A DNA stretch of 64,000 bases from Cyanoderma ruficeps (taxonomy: Eukaryota; Chordata; Aves; Passeriformes; Timaliidae). Location of the stretch: the NCBI GenBank assembly GCA_008694505.1, contig VZDJ01000063.1, forward strand, positions 2,189,770 through 2,253,769, given 5' to 3'. Positions 13,862-55,729 of the stretch are shown here, piece by piece. The position numbers and the translations under genes were made by a program. The stretch's first letter is position 1. Every line of letters starts with the position of its first letter. The notes under the pieces are model-generated. The model saw only the letters and a program-made list of their open reading frames with translations. It was not told where the DNA came from and did no database searches.

Positions 13862-14050
13862 AGTAATAAATAATAAATAATTTATATATATATATATTTG
13901 GAGGCAGGGCAGTTATCGCCTTGGCAAGGATTTTATCATAAAATATGAAGGTTAGTTTTCATGTGCTTTAGATTGTGCCATTCAAGATCCTGAAGGTCCT
14001 TGTGTTTGGTTGTTTTTCTCCAATTTCTAATAAATAAATAAATAATAAAA
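13862..14050 (+). repeat. AT-rich island with TA and TAAA runs
   Basis: Contains AATAAATAATAAATAA, a TATATATATATATAT run (about 13882-13897) and a second AATA/TAAA run near 14028-14050. It stands out from the surrounding sequence by its A/T content. It also holds one copy of the 77-bp paired element. Confidence 0.8.
13902..13978 (+). repeat. 77-bp dispersed element, copy A
   Basis: By eye about 80% identical to 15536-15612, in the same orientation. Shared core: TCATAAAATATG followed by TTTTCATGTGCTT and AGATTGT. Family unknown to me; it does not look like CR1. Confidence 0.75.
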
Positions 14051-15535
14051 TCAAGGGCTGAATTCATTGTGGCCTCCCTTGAGCTTTAGATGGAGTCAGA
14101 GTGGCTGCTGCGACCCAAGGACCTCAGCCAGTCCTTTTTCTGTTGAAATCCCAAATCATCTTCGGGAAGGGAGGATATTAGCCAGCTAGGAAATGCAGGA
14201 GTGGAGAAACCAACCTGGTCTGCTCTGGAAAACCTTTAAACCAGTCCTTCTCTCTGGAAAAACAGTGATTCTCCAAAAGAACCTGAAGAGAAAAGCTCTG
14301 GAACAAACCAACTGCAGCTCCCCTGCGGAGCCCCGGGTGGAACATCAGCCCCCATCCCTGCAATTCCCTGCGTGTCCCTCCTGCCCAGTGCAGAGGGGAT
14401 TTCCTACTTCCACCCTCGCAGGGTCCTGAGGAAGCTCTGCATTTCCTGAAACCGGAGCACGAGGTGGTTTCCCCAGGATTTTTCAGGAGGCTTTTGCCTT
14501 TCATGTTGCATCAGTTGCTGGAGGCATTTGTGTGGAATGAAAACATTCGGAAGAAACCCTTTCAGGTCTCTCCTCCGTGTAACTCCCGAGGGTGGGTTTG
14601 GCTTTGGGGCTGCTTGGCTGAGCTCGGGATGAGATCCTTCTCAAGAAGAACATCTCCTGAGTGCTGTTTGTCTCGCTTTGCTCCCGATCCAGGTGTTGTG
14701 TGTCTTGTGGGTGTGGAGTTTCACTCACCACGTGTAAACCCCGCAGCGTCACAAGGGGACAGGGGAGGTGGCAGCCAGGTCCTCCCTGCCCCGGGTTATC
14801 AGGGAAAACCAGAGGAATTCAGTTCTGTTGTGTCTGGCCCTACTGACTAAGCTGGGTGCAATCAGATGCTCTACATAGCTTGAACTTGGCCGAGAGTGTC
14901 AGCTCGAGCCATATAATTAAGCTGGGAAATGAGTTCCTTAGAGCAAATATAGAGCTGGGGATGAGTAAGGAGCTTAGGAATACTCCAGATCTGTGGATTT
15001 TCATTTACGTCTTTGGGCCCGAAAATGACTCATGTCTCTGGGTAGACATCTTGGCTTTGCTCTTGGAGGAGGCATCTCTTAGCTTTTATGTATATTTATG
15101 CTCAAGCTTTAAAAAAGCCCATTCTTGCAGGGAAACCTCGGGTGAAAAGCATGTGGAGAGAGCTTCCCAATCCCCCTCTGGCTCTCTCAACTTCCCCAGC
15201 CCGCTCCTGAGTGCCATGTGCGGATCTCTGCGGCGCAGAGGGGTCCCGGGGCCGGTCCCGGGGCTCTGCACCCCGTTAATCACAGCCCCGGTGCCTGGCA
15301 GCCCCTGCTGCCGTTTCACCTCGTGCCTGGGCTCCAGCCCTGCTCCTGCCAGCAGCTCCCAGCGCCGAGTGCCAGACCTGGCTGCCGTTCAGCTCCCGCT
15401 CCTGCTGTAGGAAGCATGCTCAGTGACTTGGAAGGCTGGAAAGCATTCCTGCGCTCTGAATTAAAGGTTTCAAATGAAAGAAACAGCTTATTGTACTTGG
15501 GTGCCTTTTCAGGATTCTGCTGGGTTCTGCTCACA

Positions 15536-15612
15536 TGCAGGGCGGTTATTGCTCTGGCAGGGATTTGATCATAAAATATGGGGCTTAATTTTCATGTGCT
15601 TCAGATTGTTCC
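15536..15612 (+). repeat. 77-bp dispersed element, copy B
   Basis: Partner of 13902-13978, 1.6 kb downstream in the same intron. Differences are mostly transitions (gcagggcagttatcgc against gcagggcggttattgc). Confidence 0.75.
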
Positions 15613-16543
15613 TTTAAAGAAAGATTCCCTCAAAGGATCTAAAGCTGCTTTTGTTTGGCTCTGTGTGTGTGTGCCTGTGAGAGCATCCCTTAGCCCTGCC
15701 CTTGGGGCTGGCACTAGGAAAGGGACATGTGTTGGGGTCGTTTGCCCCTGTGGGTTTGTGCCTGTGGTCCTGGCACGCTGCTGTGCACAGAGCACTTGTC
15801 CTTGTCCCCGCTGAGCTCTGGGGTCTGGGACAAGCCGAGCGTTTCTGTGTCAGATCTTTCTGGCTGTGCATCCTCAGCGGTTTTCGTGGCAGTGCTGCTT
15901 TGCATGCCCTTCCCCAGGCCTTTGCATGATCCTGCAGCCTTCCTGGGCAGGACTTGTGTAAAGTAGGTGCTCCAGCAAAGCAACCAGATTTGTAAAAGTG
16001 GCTCTTTTCCCAGGGAGAGCCATCTCCGAGCAAGAAAACCTGCTGGGGGATGGTAATTCATCCCACAAATCCCAAGACTGGAGCTGCTCGCTCTCAGGGG
16101 TGTTTCGTGGTGGGGAGGAAGATACTTAAGGCTGAAATTTGATTTAGAAGCAGCAGGGCAGATGTTCCTCTGCCAGGCGGAGCAGCTTTTTCACTCAGCT
16201 GTTTTCTCCATCAAGGTTTCACTCTGCCTTTTCTCTCCTGTTCGTCCTGGCATTCCAGAAAGGATTCCCTTCCTTATTGTCTGTGTGTGGATGAAACAGG
16301 GTGCTCAGTGGACTTGAGGACAGGTGGTTCTTAGCACAGAAGTGTCTCCACCTTTGGAGTCTGGTGGTTCTACAGTCCGTGCCCGACGGAGCTGGGAGCT
16401 GCCAGCACCAGGGAGGTGGAGGGAAAATCTTGGGGGCTGGAGAGCAGCTGACTGGAAGCACTTAGACTTGTTTAAACTCCATTAGTGTAGCATTACACAG
16501 CACTTCTGGTTTAAAACAGATAAATAAATACCTCAATTGTTAG

Positions 16544-48897
<32,354 letters not shown>

Positions 48898-49905
48898 CCA
48901 GGAGGGAGTGAGTATCCCTGTGTCCTCCTCTCCCCACACCTCACCTCGGGCTGCCTCCATGGCCTCACTTCCATGAGTCGCCTTCCCTGCTCATTGCTCC
49001 AGTGCTGGGTTGGGACCATCCACTCGGAGCTCCTGTGCTGAAGCTCTTTGCTGTCCCCTCGCTTGCCCAGGGACAGCATCCCTCCTTCCAGGCTTGTGCT
49101 GTGCTCAGACCCCTCTGCATGGCAGGGTCTCTCTCCTGGGGCAGGGTCAGGAATGGCCTGGGGACGCTGGAGGGCTGAGGGAGGACATGTGCCATTCTGG
49201 TGTCCCCTAACACGTCTCTTTCTCTCTCTTGCAGGGTGTGTGTACAGCTTTGAAATGAAAAGGTCCATTTTAAACCAACAGTATCTAGCAGCATTGCGCC
49301 AAATTGCCGTAGTATTTCTGACTAACTGGAATACCATGGCCCCTTTCCTCATCCTCACTTCATCCAGTGTGTCGTTCCTTTGGGTTCTTTGATTTCTGCC
49401 ACACTTGCCTGTAACTCCAGCTACACCCAGAGCCCTGAGCCCGACACGGAGGATCGGCCTCGGCGCCAGGGCTGCTCTGGGGGCTGGCCCTGCCCGGGGC
49501 CCCTCGCCGGGCTGAGCCTCCCTGGAGCCTGCCCTGGGCAGGTCCGAGGGGACTGGAGCCACTCCTGGATGGAGGCCACGCTCTCCTTCCAGTCTGTCCC
49601 GCTGCACTGGGGGGTCTGGGCCTGGCAGCGCTGGCGGGGGCCCTCCCCACCCCGGTGCAACCCACTTCTTGTCTCACCTCTGTCTGCTCTGTTCCCTCTC
49701 GTGTGTCGGGGTGCTGACAGGATCACCCCTGCCCTCCCTTCCCTTTTCTTTCCAAATCTGCCACGACTTGGGGTTTTTTTTTTCTTTTCCTGGCTAATGT
49801 AGGGCAGACGGATTTTTCTTTGTTTCCTTCGCTTTTCCTCCTGATCACGTAGGAATTGGGTTTTTGTTTTTTTTTGGTAAATGTTGTTTTATTATTATTG
49901 TTATT

Positions 49906-49911
49906 AATAAA
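49906..49911 (+). promoter_or_regulatory. Proximal SIK3 poly(A) signal AATAAA
   Basis: AATAAA in an A/T-rich stretch about 1 kb after the SIK3 stop codon. It is a candidate for a short 3'UTR form. Confidence 0.6.
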
Positions 49912-50902
49912 AGGCAAAAGGAATTTCTGTTTGAGAGAAATTTTTAACTAGATTCTGTTCTATATGAATTGTGACTTGCACCTTTTGTTCAAAGTATTTT
50001 ATTTCTTTTAATGACATTGTACTTGTGACTGGTTTTCTGTCGTGCCAGTGGCGACAGTGGTAATTCTCCTTTTACAGTCGGGACGTGCAGAGGTCTCTCC
50101 TTTGTCCCTTTTTCCATCCTTTCCGTGGTGGATAGAGTGGGAGGCTCCCTCCGCCGGGGCTCAGGAGCACGTGGTGTCACCCTTGCCTTTGGGACTTGAC
50201 AAAGCTCCAGCTCAGATCCTTCTTACTGACATTTTTCTGGAATATTTTTTAAAACTAAAGGAAACATCGACCCAGCCCTCCTGACTTTGCACAGAAGGAA
50301 GTGTGAAACCAGCACGGCAGAGGTGACTTTGCTGTCCTTTACCCCGTGCCTCTTCCCGGCCTCCCCTCCTCGGGAAGAACAACGCCCCGACGGCTCTGCG
50401 ATCCCGAAAATCAGAGAGGAGGAGGGAGGGAATCTCCACAGCCCGGCCGCGCACGGCCCCTCACCCGGAGCCTGCGGGCTCGGGGAGCCCGCCGGATCGA
50501 GCAGGGAAGGGTGGGAAACGCTGAAAGCCTTTTGCTCTGTCCCTTTGGTTCATTTTCCTTTTGTTTACATGACACTGTATCCTGGGAGAGTCGCCGGGCC
50601 CCCGCCAGCAGCAGCCGCCCCGCAGGGCCGTCACCGTGCCATCTGCAGTATCACACTTTTTTTATCATGGCTTTGTATTGTAGTAATCAATACGCGCAGT
50701 ATATGTTGAATGTATATTAATATACTTTGCTATTATTTCTGTTTTTTGGAAATGTCAGAAGTATTTTTTTTTTCTTCCTCATTTATGTTGGACTAGAAAC
50801 GAACAGGAAAAAAAAAAAAAAAGAAGTTTCGGTAAATCTTCAGTCCATTTTTTTGTGGGTCACTTGCAACTAGTCAATTAGTTGGACAGTGGGATCATAA
50901 CA

Positions 50903-50908
50903 AATAAA
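50903..50908 (+). promoter_or_regulatory. Distal SIK3 poly(A) signal AATAAA
   Basis: AATAAA followed 20-35 nt later by a T/G-rich stretch (ctcttgtttgccttgttg), the usual layout of a cleavage site. It is the last such signal before the GC-rich spacer leading to APOA1. Confidence 0.7.
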
Positions 50909-50925
50909 ACCATGATTATGATCTT

Positions 50926-51980
50926 CCCCGGGCTCTTGTTTGCCTTGTTGCTCAACGCCAGAGTTCAAGGGGCGGCAGCTGCTGTGTCCCCAATCCATCC
51001 CTGGGGCTGTCACTTCCCCCGGGCTCCAAAACCAGGCTTTTGGGTTTCCCAAAGCCCCCCCGGCCCTCGGAGCCCCCCTGCCGCCGGAGCCCAGTGCCGG
51101 GTGTGGGGAGGGGCTGCGCTCAGCCCTGCCCGGGCATCTGCTGCAGCGGGGCTTTTCCAGCTGTGGGCATAGTCTGGGAGGCGCAGGGAGCTGTGGCTGT
51201 ACCTCCAGCACCCTGCAGCTCTTGGGGTGGCAATACCCGTGCCGTGTCCTTGGGGTGGCAGCGAGCTGGGCTGGGGCTGCAGGGAGCCGGTGCCGCCCTG
51301 AAACAGGAGCATCATCCTCTGTAGCAGCTCCCCCTGGCACTGCCGGCCCTGCACAGCCCCTGCGGCCGTCTGGGGACAGACGTGGCCCCTCTCTCCCCTC
51401 GCCAGGCCGGGCTCAGCCCTGTGCGCTCCATTCCTGCGCATCCCTGGGCTGGACAGTGGGACGGGGAAGCACCTGGGGTTGCCTCGGGCTGAGGGGGGTT
51501 TTGGGGTGACCGTGCCGGTGCTGGTGCCTGTTCTGAGCTGAGCCTTCGCTTCGCCCGGGTCCCCAGCGAGGGCGGGCAGGGGCACAGCTGCTCTGAGCTG
51601 GGGACACAGCGGGAAAAGGGGGTGACGTGAGCGGCCCGGTGAAGGACGGGGCACCGACCCGCGGCCCAGGCGAGGGGTCCGGGTACGGCAGGCCAAATCC
51701 CTGCGGGAATAAACCTTGTCCCCGGGCCGGCGGCCAATCCCTGGGGGCTGCGAGGGGCCCCGGCAAGGCCGCAGGGCCAGCGGGAATCTGGGTCACCGGG
51801 AGCGTAAACAGCTCCTTGGCCGGCGAGGCGCGTCCCGCGGGGAGCTCCTGTTTGCTCGCCGCCCCTGCCAAGCCCGCGCTCCTCGGCGATGCTGCGCGAT
51901 CCTTGAACCCTGCGCGCCACATCGCCCGCCGGGAGCGCGTCCCGGGGCCGCCGCGCTGGCTTATCTCCTCGGAACTGCCC
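50926..51980. other. SIK3-APOA1 intergenic spacer
   Basis: About 1 kb, GC-rich, with no exon recognised. Its right half should contain the APOA1 promoter/enhancer. FOXA-type motifs are seen at 51804 (GTAAACA) and 51849 (TGTTTGC). A partial nuclear-receptor-like site TTGAACCCT lies near 51902, and a GATA-type TTATCT at 51961. These are motif matches by eye only. Confidence 0.7.
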
Positions 51981-51986
51981 CTCCGG

Positions 51987-51994
51987 CATAAATA
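51987..51994 (+). promoter_or_regulatory. APOA1 TATA-like box (CATAAATA)
   Basis: Lies about 30 bp upstream of the predicted first exon (start about 52018). The same CATAAATA form occurs upstream of APOA4 in this window, which supports it. Confidence 0.8.
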
Positions 51995-52217
51995 GCGGCG
52001 GCGGAGCCCCGGCCGCTCAGACTGGACGAGCAGCAGCCGTAGAGAGAGCTGGTAAGAGCCCGGGCTGCTCCGCAGGAGCCGCAGGGACAGAGCGGTGCCC
52101 CTCGCCCGCCACCCCGGCGGGGACGCCTTGAGCCGGGCTGGGGGCTCAGCCCCGGCCGGGGTTGGATTTGCCGGGGCTTCTCAACTCTCTTGCTCTGCCC
52201 GCAGGTCCAGCGTGAAG

Positions 52218-53329
52218 ATGAGAGCCGTGGTGTTGACCCTCGCCCTGCTCTGCCTGACGGGTAGGTCCGGACGGGGCTGCGGCGGCTGCGGATGCCCGCG
52301 GGATGGATGGAGCAGCGCGGGCGGGATGGGGAGGCTGAGCCCGACCCGAGCGCTGCTGGAAGCCGCCGGTTTCCGAAGCGCTTTGCAAGTCGGGCTGCAG
52401 CCAAGGGGCTCCCTGGTCCCCTCCCGAGCCAGGCAGGTCCCCGGCAGGGCTGGAGCCGTCCCCGGGCGGCATGTCCTGAGCACACCCGGCTCTCTCCACA
52501 GGCACCCAGGCCCGCTCCTTCTGGCAGCACGATGACCCCCAGGCACCCCTGGATCGCCTCAAGGACATGATCGATGTGTACCTGGAGACCGTGAAGGCCA
52601 GCGGCAAGGAAGCCATCGCCCAGTTCGAGGCCTCCGCCGTGGGCAAACAGCTGGAGTAAGTGGGAATTGTGTGGCAGGGGGGCTGGCGGGGGGCCCCGGG
52701 CACCGTGCGTGACCTCCCTCCCCTCCCGCAGCCTGAAGCTGGGAGAGAACCTCGACACGCTGGGCGCGGCCGCCGCCAAGCTGAGAGAGGATGTGGCCCC
52801 CTACTACAAAGAGGTGCGGGAGATGTTGCTGAAAGACACCGAGTCCCTGCGGAGGGAGCTGACCAAGGACATGGAGGAGGTGAAGGAGAAGATCAAGCCC
52901 CTCCTGGACCAGTTCTCTGCCAAGTGGACGGAAGATCTGGAGCGGTACCGCCAGCGCCTGGCCCCCCTCGCCCAGGAGCTGAAGGAGCTCAGCAAGCAGA
53001 AGGTGGAGCTGCTGCAGCAGAAGCTGACCCCGGTGGCCGAGGAGGCGCGGGACCGTCTGCGCGAGCACGTCGAGGAGCTGCGCAAGAACTTGGCCCCCTT
53101 CAGTGAGGAGCTGCGGCAGAAGCTGAGCCAGAAGCTGGAGGAGATCCGGGAGAAGGGCTTCCCCCAGGCCGATGAATTCCAGGCCAAGGTGGTGGAGCAG
53201 CTCAGCAACCTGCGTGAGAAGATGACTCCCCTGATGCAGGACTTCAAGGAGCGCGTCAGCCCCTACACCGAGACCCTCAAGGCCCGTTTCCTCACCTTGC
53301 TGGATGACCTCCAGAAGACCGTGGCCTGA
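52218..53329 (+). CDS. APOA1: APOA1, apolipoprotein A-I
   Basis: Main HDL protein; it activates LCAT and accepts cholesterol from ABCA1. CDS blocks 52218-52260, 52502-52655 and 52732-53329 give 264 residues, the same length as chicken apoA-I. The start [18 protein letters not shown] is a signal peptide. A six-residue propeptide RSFWQH follows, then mature [10 protein letters not shown]. From about residue 60 the protein is a series of 11/22-residue amphipathic helices punctuated by proline (for example [43 protein letters not shown]), ending [10 protein letters not shown]. Intact and complete. It is convergent with APOC3 downstream. Confidence 0.98.
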
Positions 53330-53551
53330 GCTGCCGGCGGGCGCGGCCAGGGACTGAGCCCAGCCCCTCTCCGCAGCCGCCCCGGGGGCTCCCTGCCCTG
53401 CCCCGGGTGCTTCTCCTCAGGGGGCTCTGGGGACAGGCTGCAGGAGCCCCGGGCCAGCCCAGCCCTGGGGTGTCCTCCCCAGTGACCCCCTCCTCCCCTA
53501 GAATCCTCTCCCCAACCCGGCGTCGCTCTCAGCTTTGCCTCCCTTTTGACA

Positions 53552-53557
53552 AATAAA
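53552..53557 (+). promoter_or_regulatory. APOA1 poly(A) signal AATAAA
   Basis: About 220 nt after the stop codon, in the first AT-rich stretch of an otherwise GC-rich 3'UTR. Confidence 0.9.
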
Positions 53558-53575
53558 CTTGACTTAAGTTATTGG

Positions 53576-53944
53576 AGCTCGCTCAGTCTTTGCAGTGGAT
53601 GCTGGAGGGGGCAAGGGGTGCTCTGGCCTGGGGGTACTGGGGGACCCGAGGGAGTGGGGAGACAGGGAGGCAGTGAGGGGTGCCCTGGGCTGGCCCAGTA
53701 CTGAGTCCAGCTCTGCCCGGGGTGCAGCCGTGCTCAGCCCCACGCAGGGCTCTGGAACACGGTGGCGCTGAATTTGCAGGAGCTTGTGTAAGCAACACCC
53801 GTCTCCTGCCACCCTGGGCACCCTGACACGGCCGTGTGACATCAAGTGACAGACAGCTCAGTGCTGGTGTCTGTCCCAGCCCTCCCCCTCCCTGCGGGTC
53901 ACACTCCTCCTTGCCACCCCCCCCCCAGTGACGCCACCACAGCG
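53576..53944. other. APOA1-APOC3 convergent spacer
   Basis: About 370 bp between the two facing 3' ends. No gene or repeat recognised, apart from a C-run near 53918. Confidence 0.75.
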
Positions 53945-53960
53945 TTTGTGTCAGCCCCGC

Positions 53961-53966
53961 TTTATT
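53961..53966 (-). promoter_or_regulatory. APOC3 poly(A) signal
   Basis: TTTATT on the plus strand is AATAAA on the coding strand, about 65 nt after the TAG stop. Confidence 0.88.
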
Positions 53967-54031
53967 GAGAGCACCACGACAGCGGGTGGGAGCCGGGGGT
54001 CCCAAGAGTTCCCGGGCAGCCCCCGGGGAGG

Positions 54032-54557
54032 CTACGGGGCCGGAGTCTTCTTCCAGAGCTCCGCCAGCTTTTCCCTGAGCCACAGCAGCCGCTCCTTCAT
54101 CAGCTCCGCGTTGTCCGACAGCCACTGCCTGCACGGGAGGGGACGGGAGGGGACGGGAGGGGACGGGAGGGGGTCAGCGCGGAGCCCTCGCCGGGCTCCC
54201 CGCCGGCACCGGGACAGGGACAGGGACAGGGCTGGTGGGGTTCGGGGGGCACCTGGCCTGCTGCGCCGCCTCCGAGTCCTGCACCTTGCTGAGGGCGCCC
54301 TTGGCCATGCCCGTGGCTTTCTCGGCCAGCTCCTGCACCTTCTGCACCAGCGCCTTGGACTCCTCGGGCGCGTCGGCCCCTGCAAGCGCCAGCCTGGTGG
54401 GACTGGGGGCACAGGGCCCCGCGGCTGTGCCCCCCCCGTGTGCGTCCCCCAGCACCCTGAGCCCCGACCCCTCCTCCTGAGCAGCCCCCCGGCCCTTACT
54501 TGCTCCCACCGCCAGGACGGCCGTGCAGGCGAGCAGGAACAGCAGCGACGCCTTCAT
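54032..54557 (-). CDS. APOC3: APOC3, apolipoprotein C-III
   Basis: Small exchangeable apolipoprotein of VLDL and HDL; in mammals it inhibits lipoprotein lipase and hepatic remnant uptake. CDS blocks on the minus strand are 54557-54500, 54379-54253 and 54128-54032, giving 93 residues. MKASLLFLLACTAVLAVGA is the signal peptide. The mature part has the two helices of C-III: KALVQKVQELAEKATGMAKG, then ALSKVQDSEAAQQARQWLSD, as in mammals (SSVQESQVAQQARGWV). It ends LAELWKKTPAP. The intron after the signal is in phase 1, as in APOA1 and APOA4. It is transcribed opposite to its neighbours, as in mammals. Confidence 0.95.
54131..54174 (+). repeat. 10-bp G-rich tandem repeat in APOC3 intron 3
   Basis: Four copies of GGACGGGAGG next to the acceptor of APOC3 exon 4. 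The G-rich strand is opposite to the transcript. Runs of three to four G at short spacing could fold as a G-quadruplex; a related GGGACA run sits at 54211-54232. Confidence 0.88.
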
Positions 54558-54707
54558 GGCTGGGGAGAGAGCAGAGCGCAGGCTGTGGGGCAGCAGGGGG
54601 GGCACGGGGGTCCCGACCCCGTCCCCTTCCCAGCACGACCCTCACCAGGGATGTCCCCACTCACCTGTGCCGGGCTCTGTGACGCGGGGGCAGCCCCGGG
54701 CTCCCTC

Positions 54708-54713
54708 TTTATA
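54708..54713 (-). promoter_or_regulatory. APOC3 TATA box
   Basis: TTTATA on the plus strand is TATAAA on the coding strand, about 28 bp upstream of the predicted start near 54682. Confidence 0.85.
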
Positions 54714-54740
54714 CCCTCCCCACGGCCGCCCTGGGGGATT

Positions 54741-54753
54741 TGTGCAAAGGTCA
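54741..54753 (+). promoter_or_regulatory. HNF4-type DR1 site upstream of APOC3
   Basis: TGTGCAAAGGTCA differs by one base from TGGGCAAAGGTCA, the core of the HNF4 site of the human APOC3 proximal promoter. It lies about 60-70 bp upstream of the predicted APOC3 start, the same place as in mammals. Confidence 0.75.
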
Positions 54754-54874
54754 GGGCAGGGCGCGGGGTGGGGGGGGCTGCGGGGGCGCTGCGTCCGGCC
54801 AGAAGTTGGGAAATCCCGCGGGGACGGAGCCCGCTGGGGCCCCGCGTGTCTGCGTGTGCCCATACCCGTGCATC

Positions 54875-54902
54875 CGTGTGCGTGTGCACACGCGTGTGCG
54901 CG
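54875..54902. repeat. Alternating purine-pyrimidine tract (Z-DNA candidate)
   Basis: Twenty-eight consecutive bases alternate pyrimidine and purine, almost all CG or TG/CA steps. It includes the perfect 14-bp palindrome GCGTGTGCACACGC at 54880-54893. Confidence 0.85.
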
Positions 54903-55602
54903 GCCAGCCCGGGCACGGGACAGCCCTGGGCACACGCGGCACAAGGGTGACATCCAGCGGCCCTGTCCCCGGGCACGACGCCCTCGGGCACCCCGAGGCT
55001 TTTCGGACCTTGCCACTGCCACCGCCTGGCTGGTCCCTGCCGCTGCCCGCCGTGACACATCGCCGCTGCTCCGCGGCGCCCGGGACGGCGTGGGCCGGGG
55101 GCTGCCCGGAGCCCAGGTGTGTGCCAAAAGCCCGGTGCCCACGGCCAGGGACACGCACGGTCCCCAGCTCCATTCCCAGCACCGTGTGGCTGCAGTGCCC
55201 TGCAGTGTCCCGGCCTCTTCCTGCGCCAGGGCTCCCTCCAGGAGCCTGGGCTGGGAAGCAATGATGCCATCCTGCCTGAGCACAGCCTCGTGTGCCTCTG
55301 AGCTCTGTCAGTGTCCCCCTGAGCCCGTGTCCTGCCCCGCAGCCCAGCCCAGGCCAGGCACAGCCAGTGGCACAGCTGGGAGGTCCCTGCAGCATCCCCA
55401 GACCCCGTGTCCTGTCCCCACTGCCACCCACCCCACAGCCACACATCCCGGGTACCGCACTGCCAGCACTGCCAGAGCCATGGCTACATCCATACAGCAC
55501 TGAGGTGTCCCCTCAGCTCAGGGTGCCTGTCCCTGGAGAGGCTCGGTGTGTCCTGTGTCCCCCCACCCCTGTGTTGCCTTGTCACCCCCCTGGGGCTGTG
55601 GG

Positions 55603-55645
55603 TGATGTCAGGGCTCTGGGTGATGTCAGGCCCGCGCACACGTCA
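55603..55645 (+). promoter_or_regulatory. CRE-like motif cluster upstream of APOA4
   Basis: TGATGTCA at 55603 and 55621, within a short direct repeat (CTGTGGGTGATGTCAGGG then CTCTGGGTGATGTCAGGC), and ACGTCA at 55640. These are one-base variants or half-sites of the CRE TGACGTCA, about 105-150 bp upstream of the APOA4 start. Candidate bZIP sites only. Confidence 0.45.
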
Positions 55646-55665
55646 GGCACTTCCACGTTGTGCCC

Positions 55666-55678
55666 GTGCTAAAGTCCA
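55666..55678 (+). promoter_or_regulatory. HNF4-like site upstream of APOA4
   Basis: GTGCTAAAGTCCA resembles the HNF4 consensus (CAAAGTCCA core, with T for C). It lies about 75-85 bp upstream of the predicted APOA4 start. Confidence 0.55.
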
Positions 55679-55721
55679 AGCCCTTGGTGTGTCACAGCCC
55701 GCGTGGAAGCTGCAGGAGCTG

Positions 55722-55729
55722 CATAAATA
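55722..55729 (+). promoter_or_regulatory. APOA4 TATA-like box (CATAAATA)
   Basis: Identical octamer to the APOA1 TATA-like box, about 28 bp before the predicted exon 1 (55750-55777). Confidence 0.8.

Larger units (their letters stand above)
48898..50925 (+). other. SIK3: SIK3 3' untranslated region, with a probable UTR intron
   Basis: Follows the TAA at 48895-48897. A strong donor (gtgagt at 48909) lies 11 nt after the stop. A strong acceptor with a long pyrimidine tract (tttctctctcttgcag) ends at 49234, so 48909-49234 is probably an intron within the UTR. The remaining UTR has T-rich tracts and two AATAAA signals, at 49906 and 50903. The end at about 50925 is inferred from the second signal and the T/G-rich sequence after it. 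Confidence 0.7.
52018..53575 (+). other. APOA1: APOA1 transcription unit (4 exons)
   Basis: Non-coding exon 1 runs from about 52018 to 52051 (donor gtaaga). Exon 2 is 52205-52260, exon 3 is 52502-52655, and exon 4 starts at 52732 and runs to the poly(A) site near 53575. The AATAAA is at 53552. The four-exon plan, with introns in the 5'UTR, signal peptide and N-terminal region, is that of the whole APOA/C family. Confidence 0.9.
53945..54682 (-). other. APOC3: APOC3 transcription unit (4 exons, minus strand)
   Basis: On the minus strand, non-coding exon 1 is about 54682-54665, exon 2 is 54559-54500, exon 3 is 54379-54253, and exon 4 starts at 54128 and runs to about 53945. The poly(A) signal is TTTATT on the plus strand at 53961-53966 (AATAAA on the minus strand). 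The whole gene is only about 740 bp. Confidence 0.88.

Noticed and set aside
51604..52018. Upstream coding exon between SIK3 and APOA1
   Set aside because: Open frames here match no family and lie in the APOA1 promoter region; only a non-coding APOA1 exon 1 is supported.
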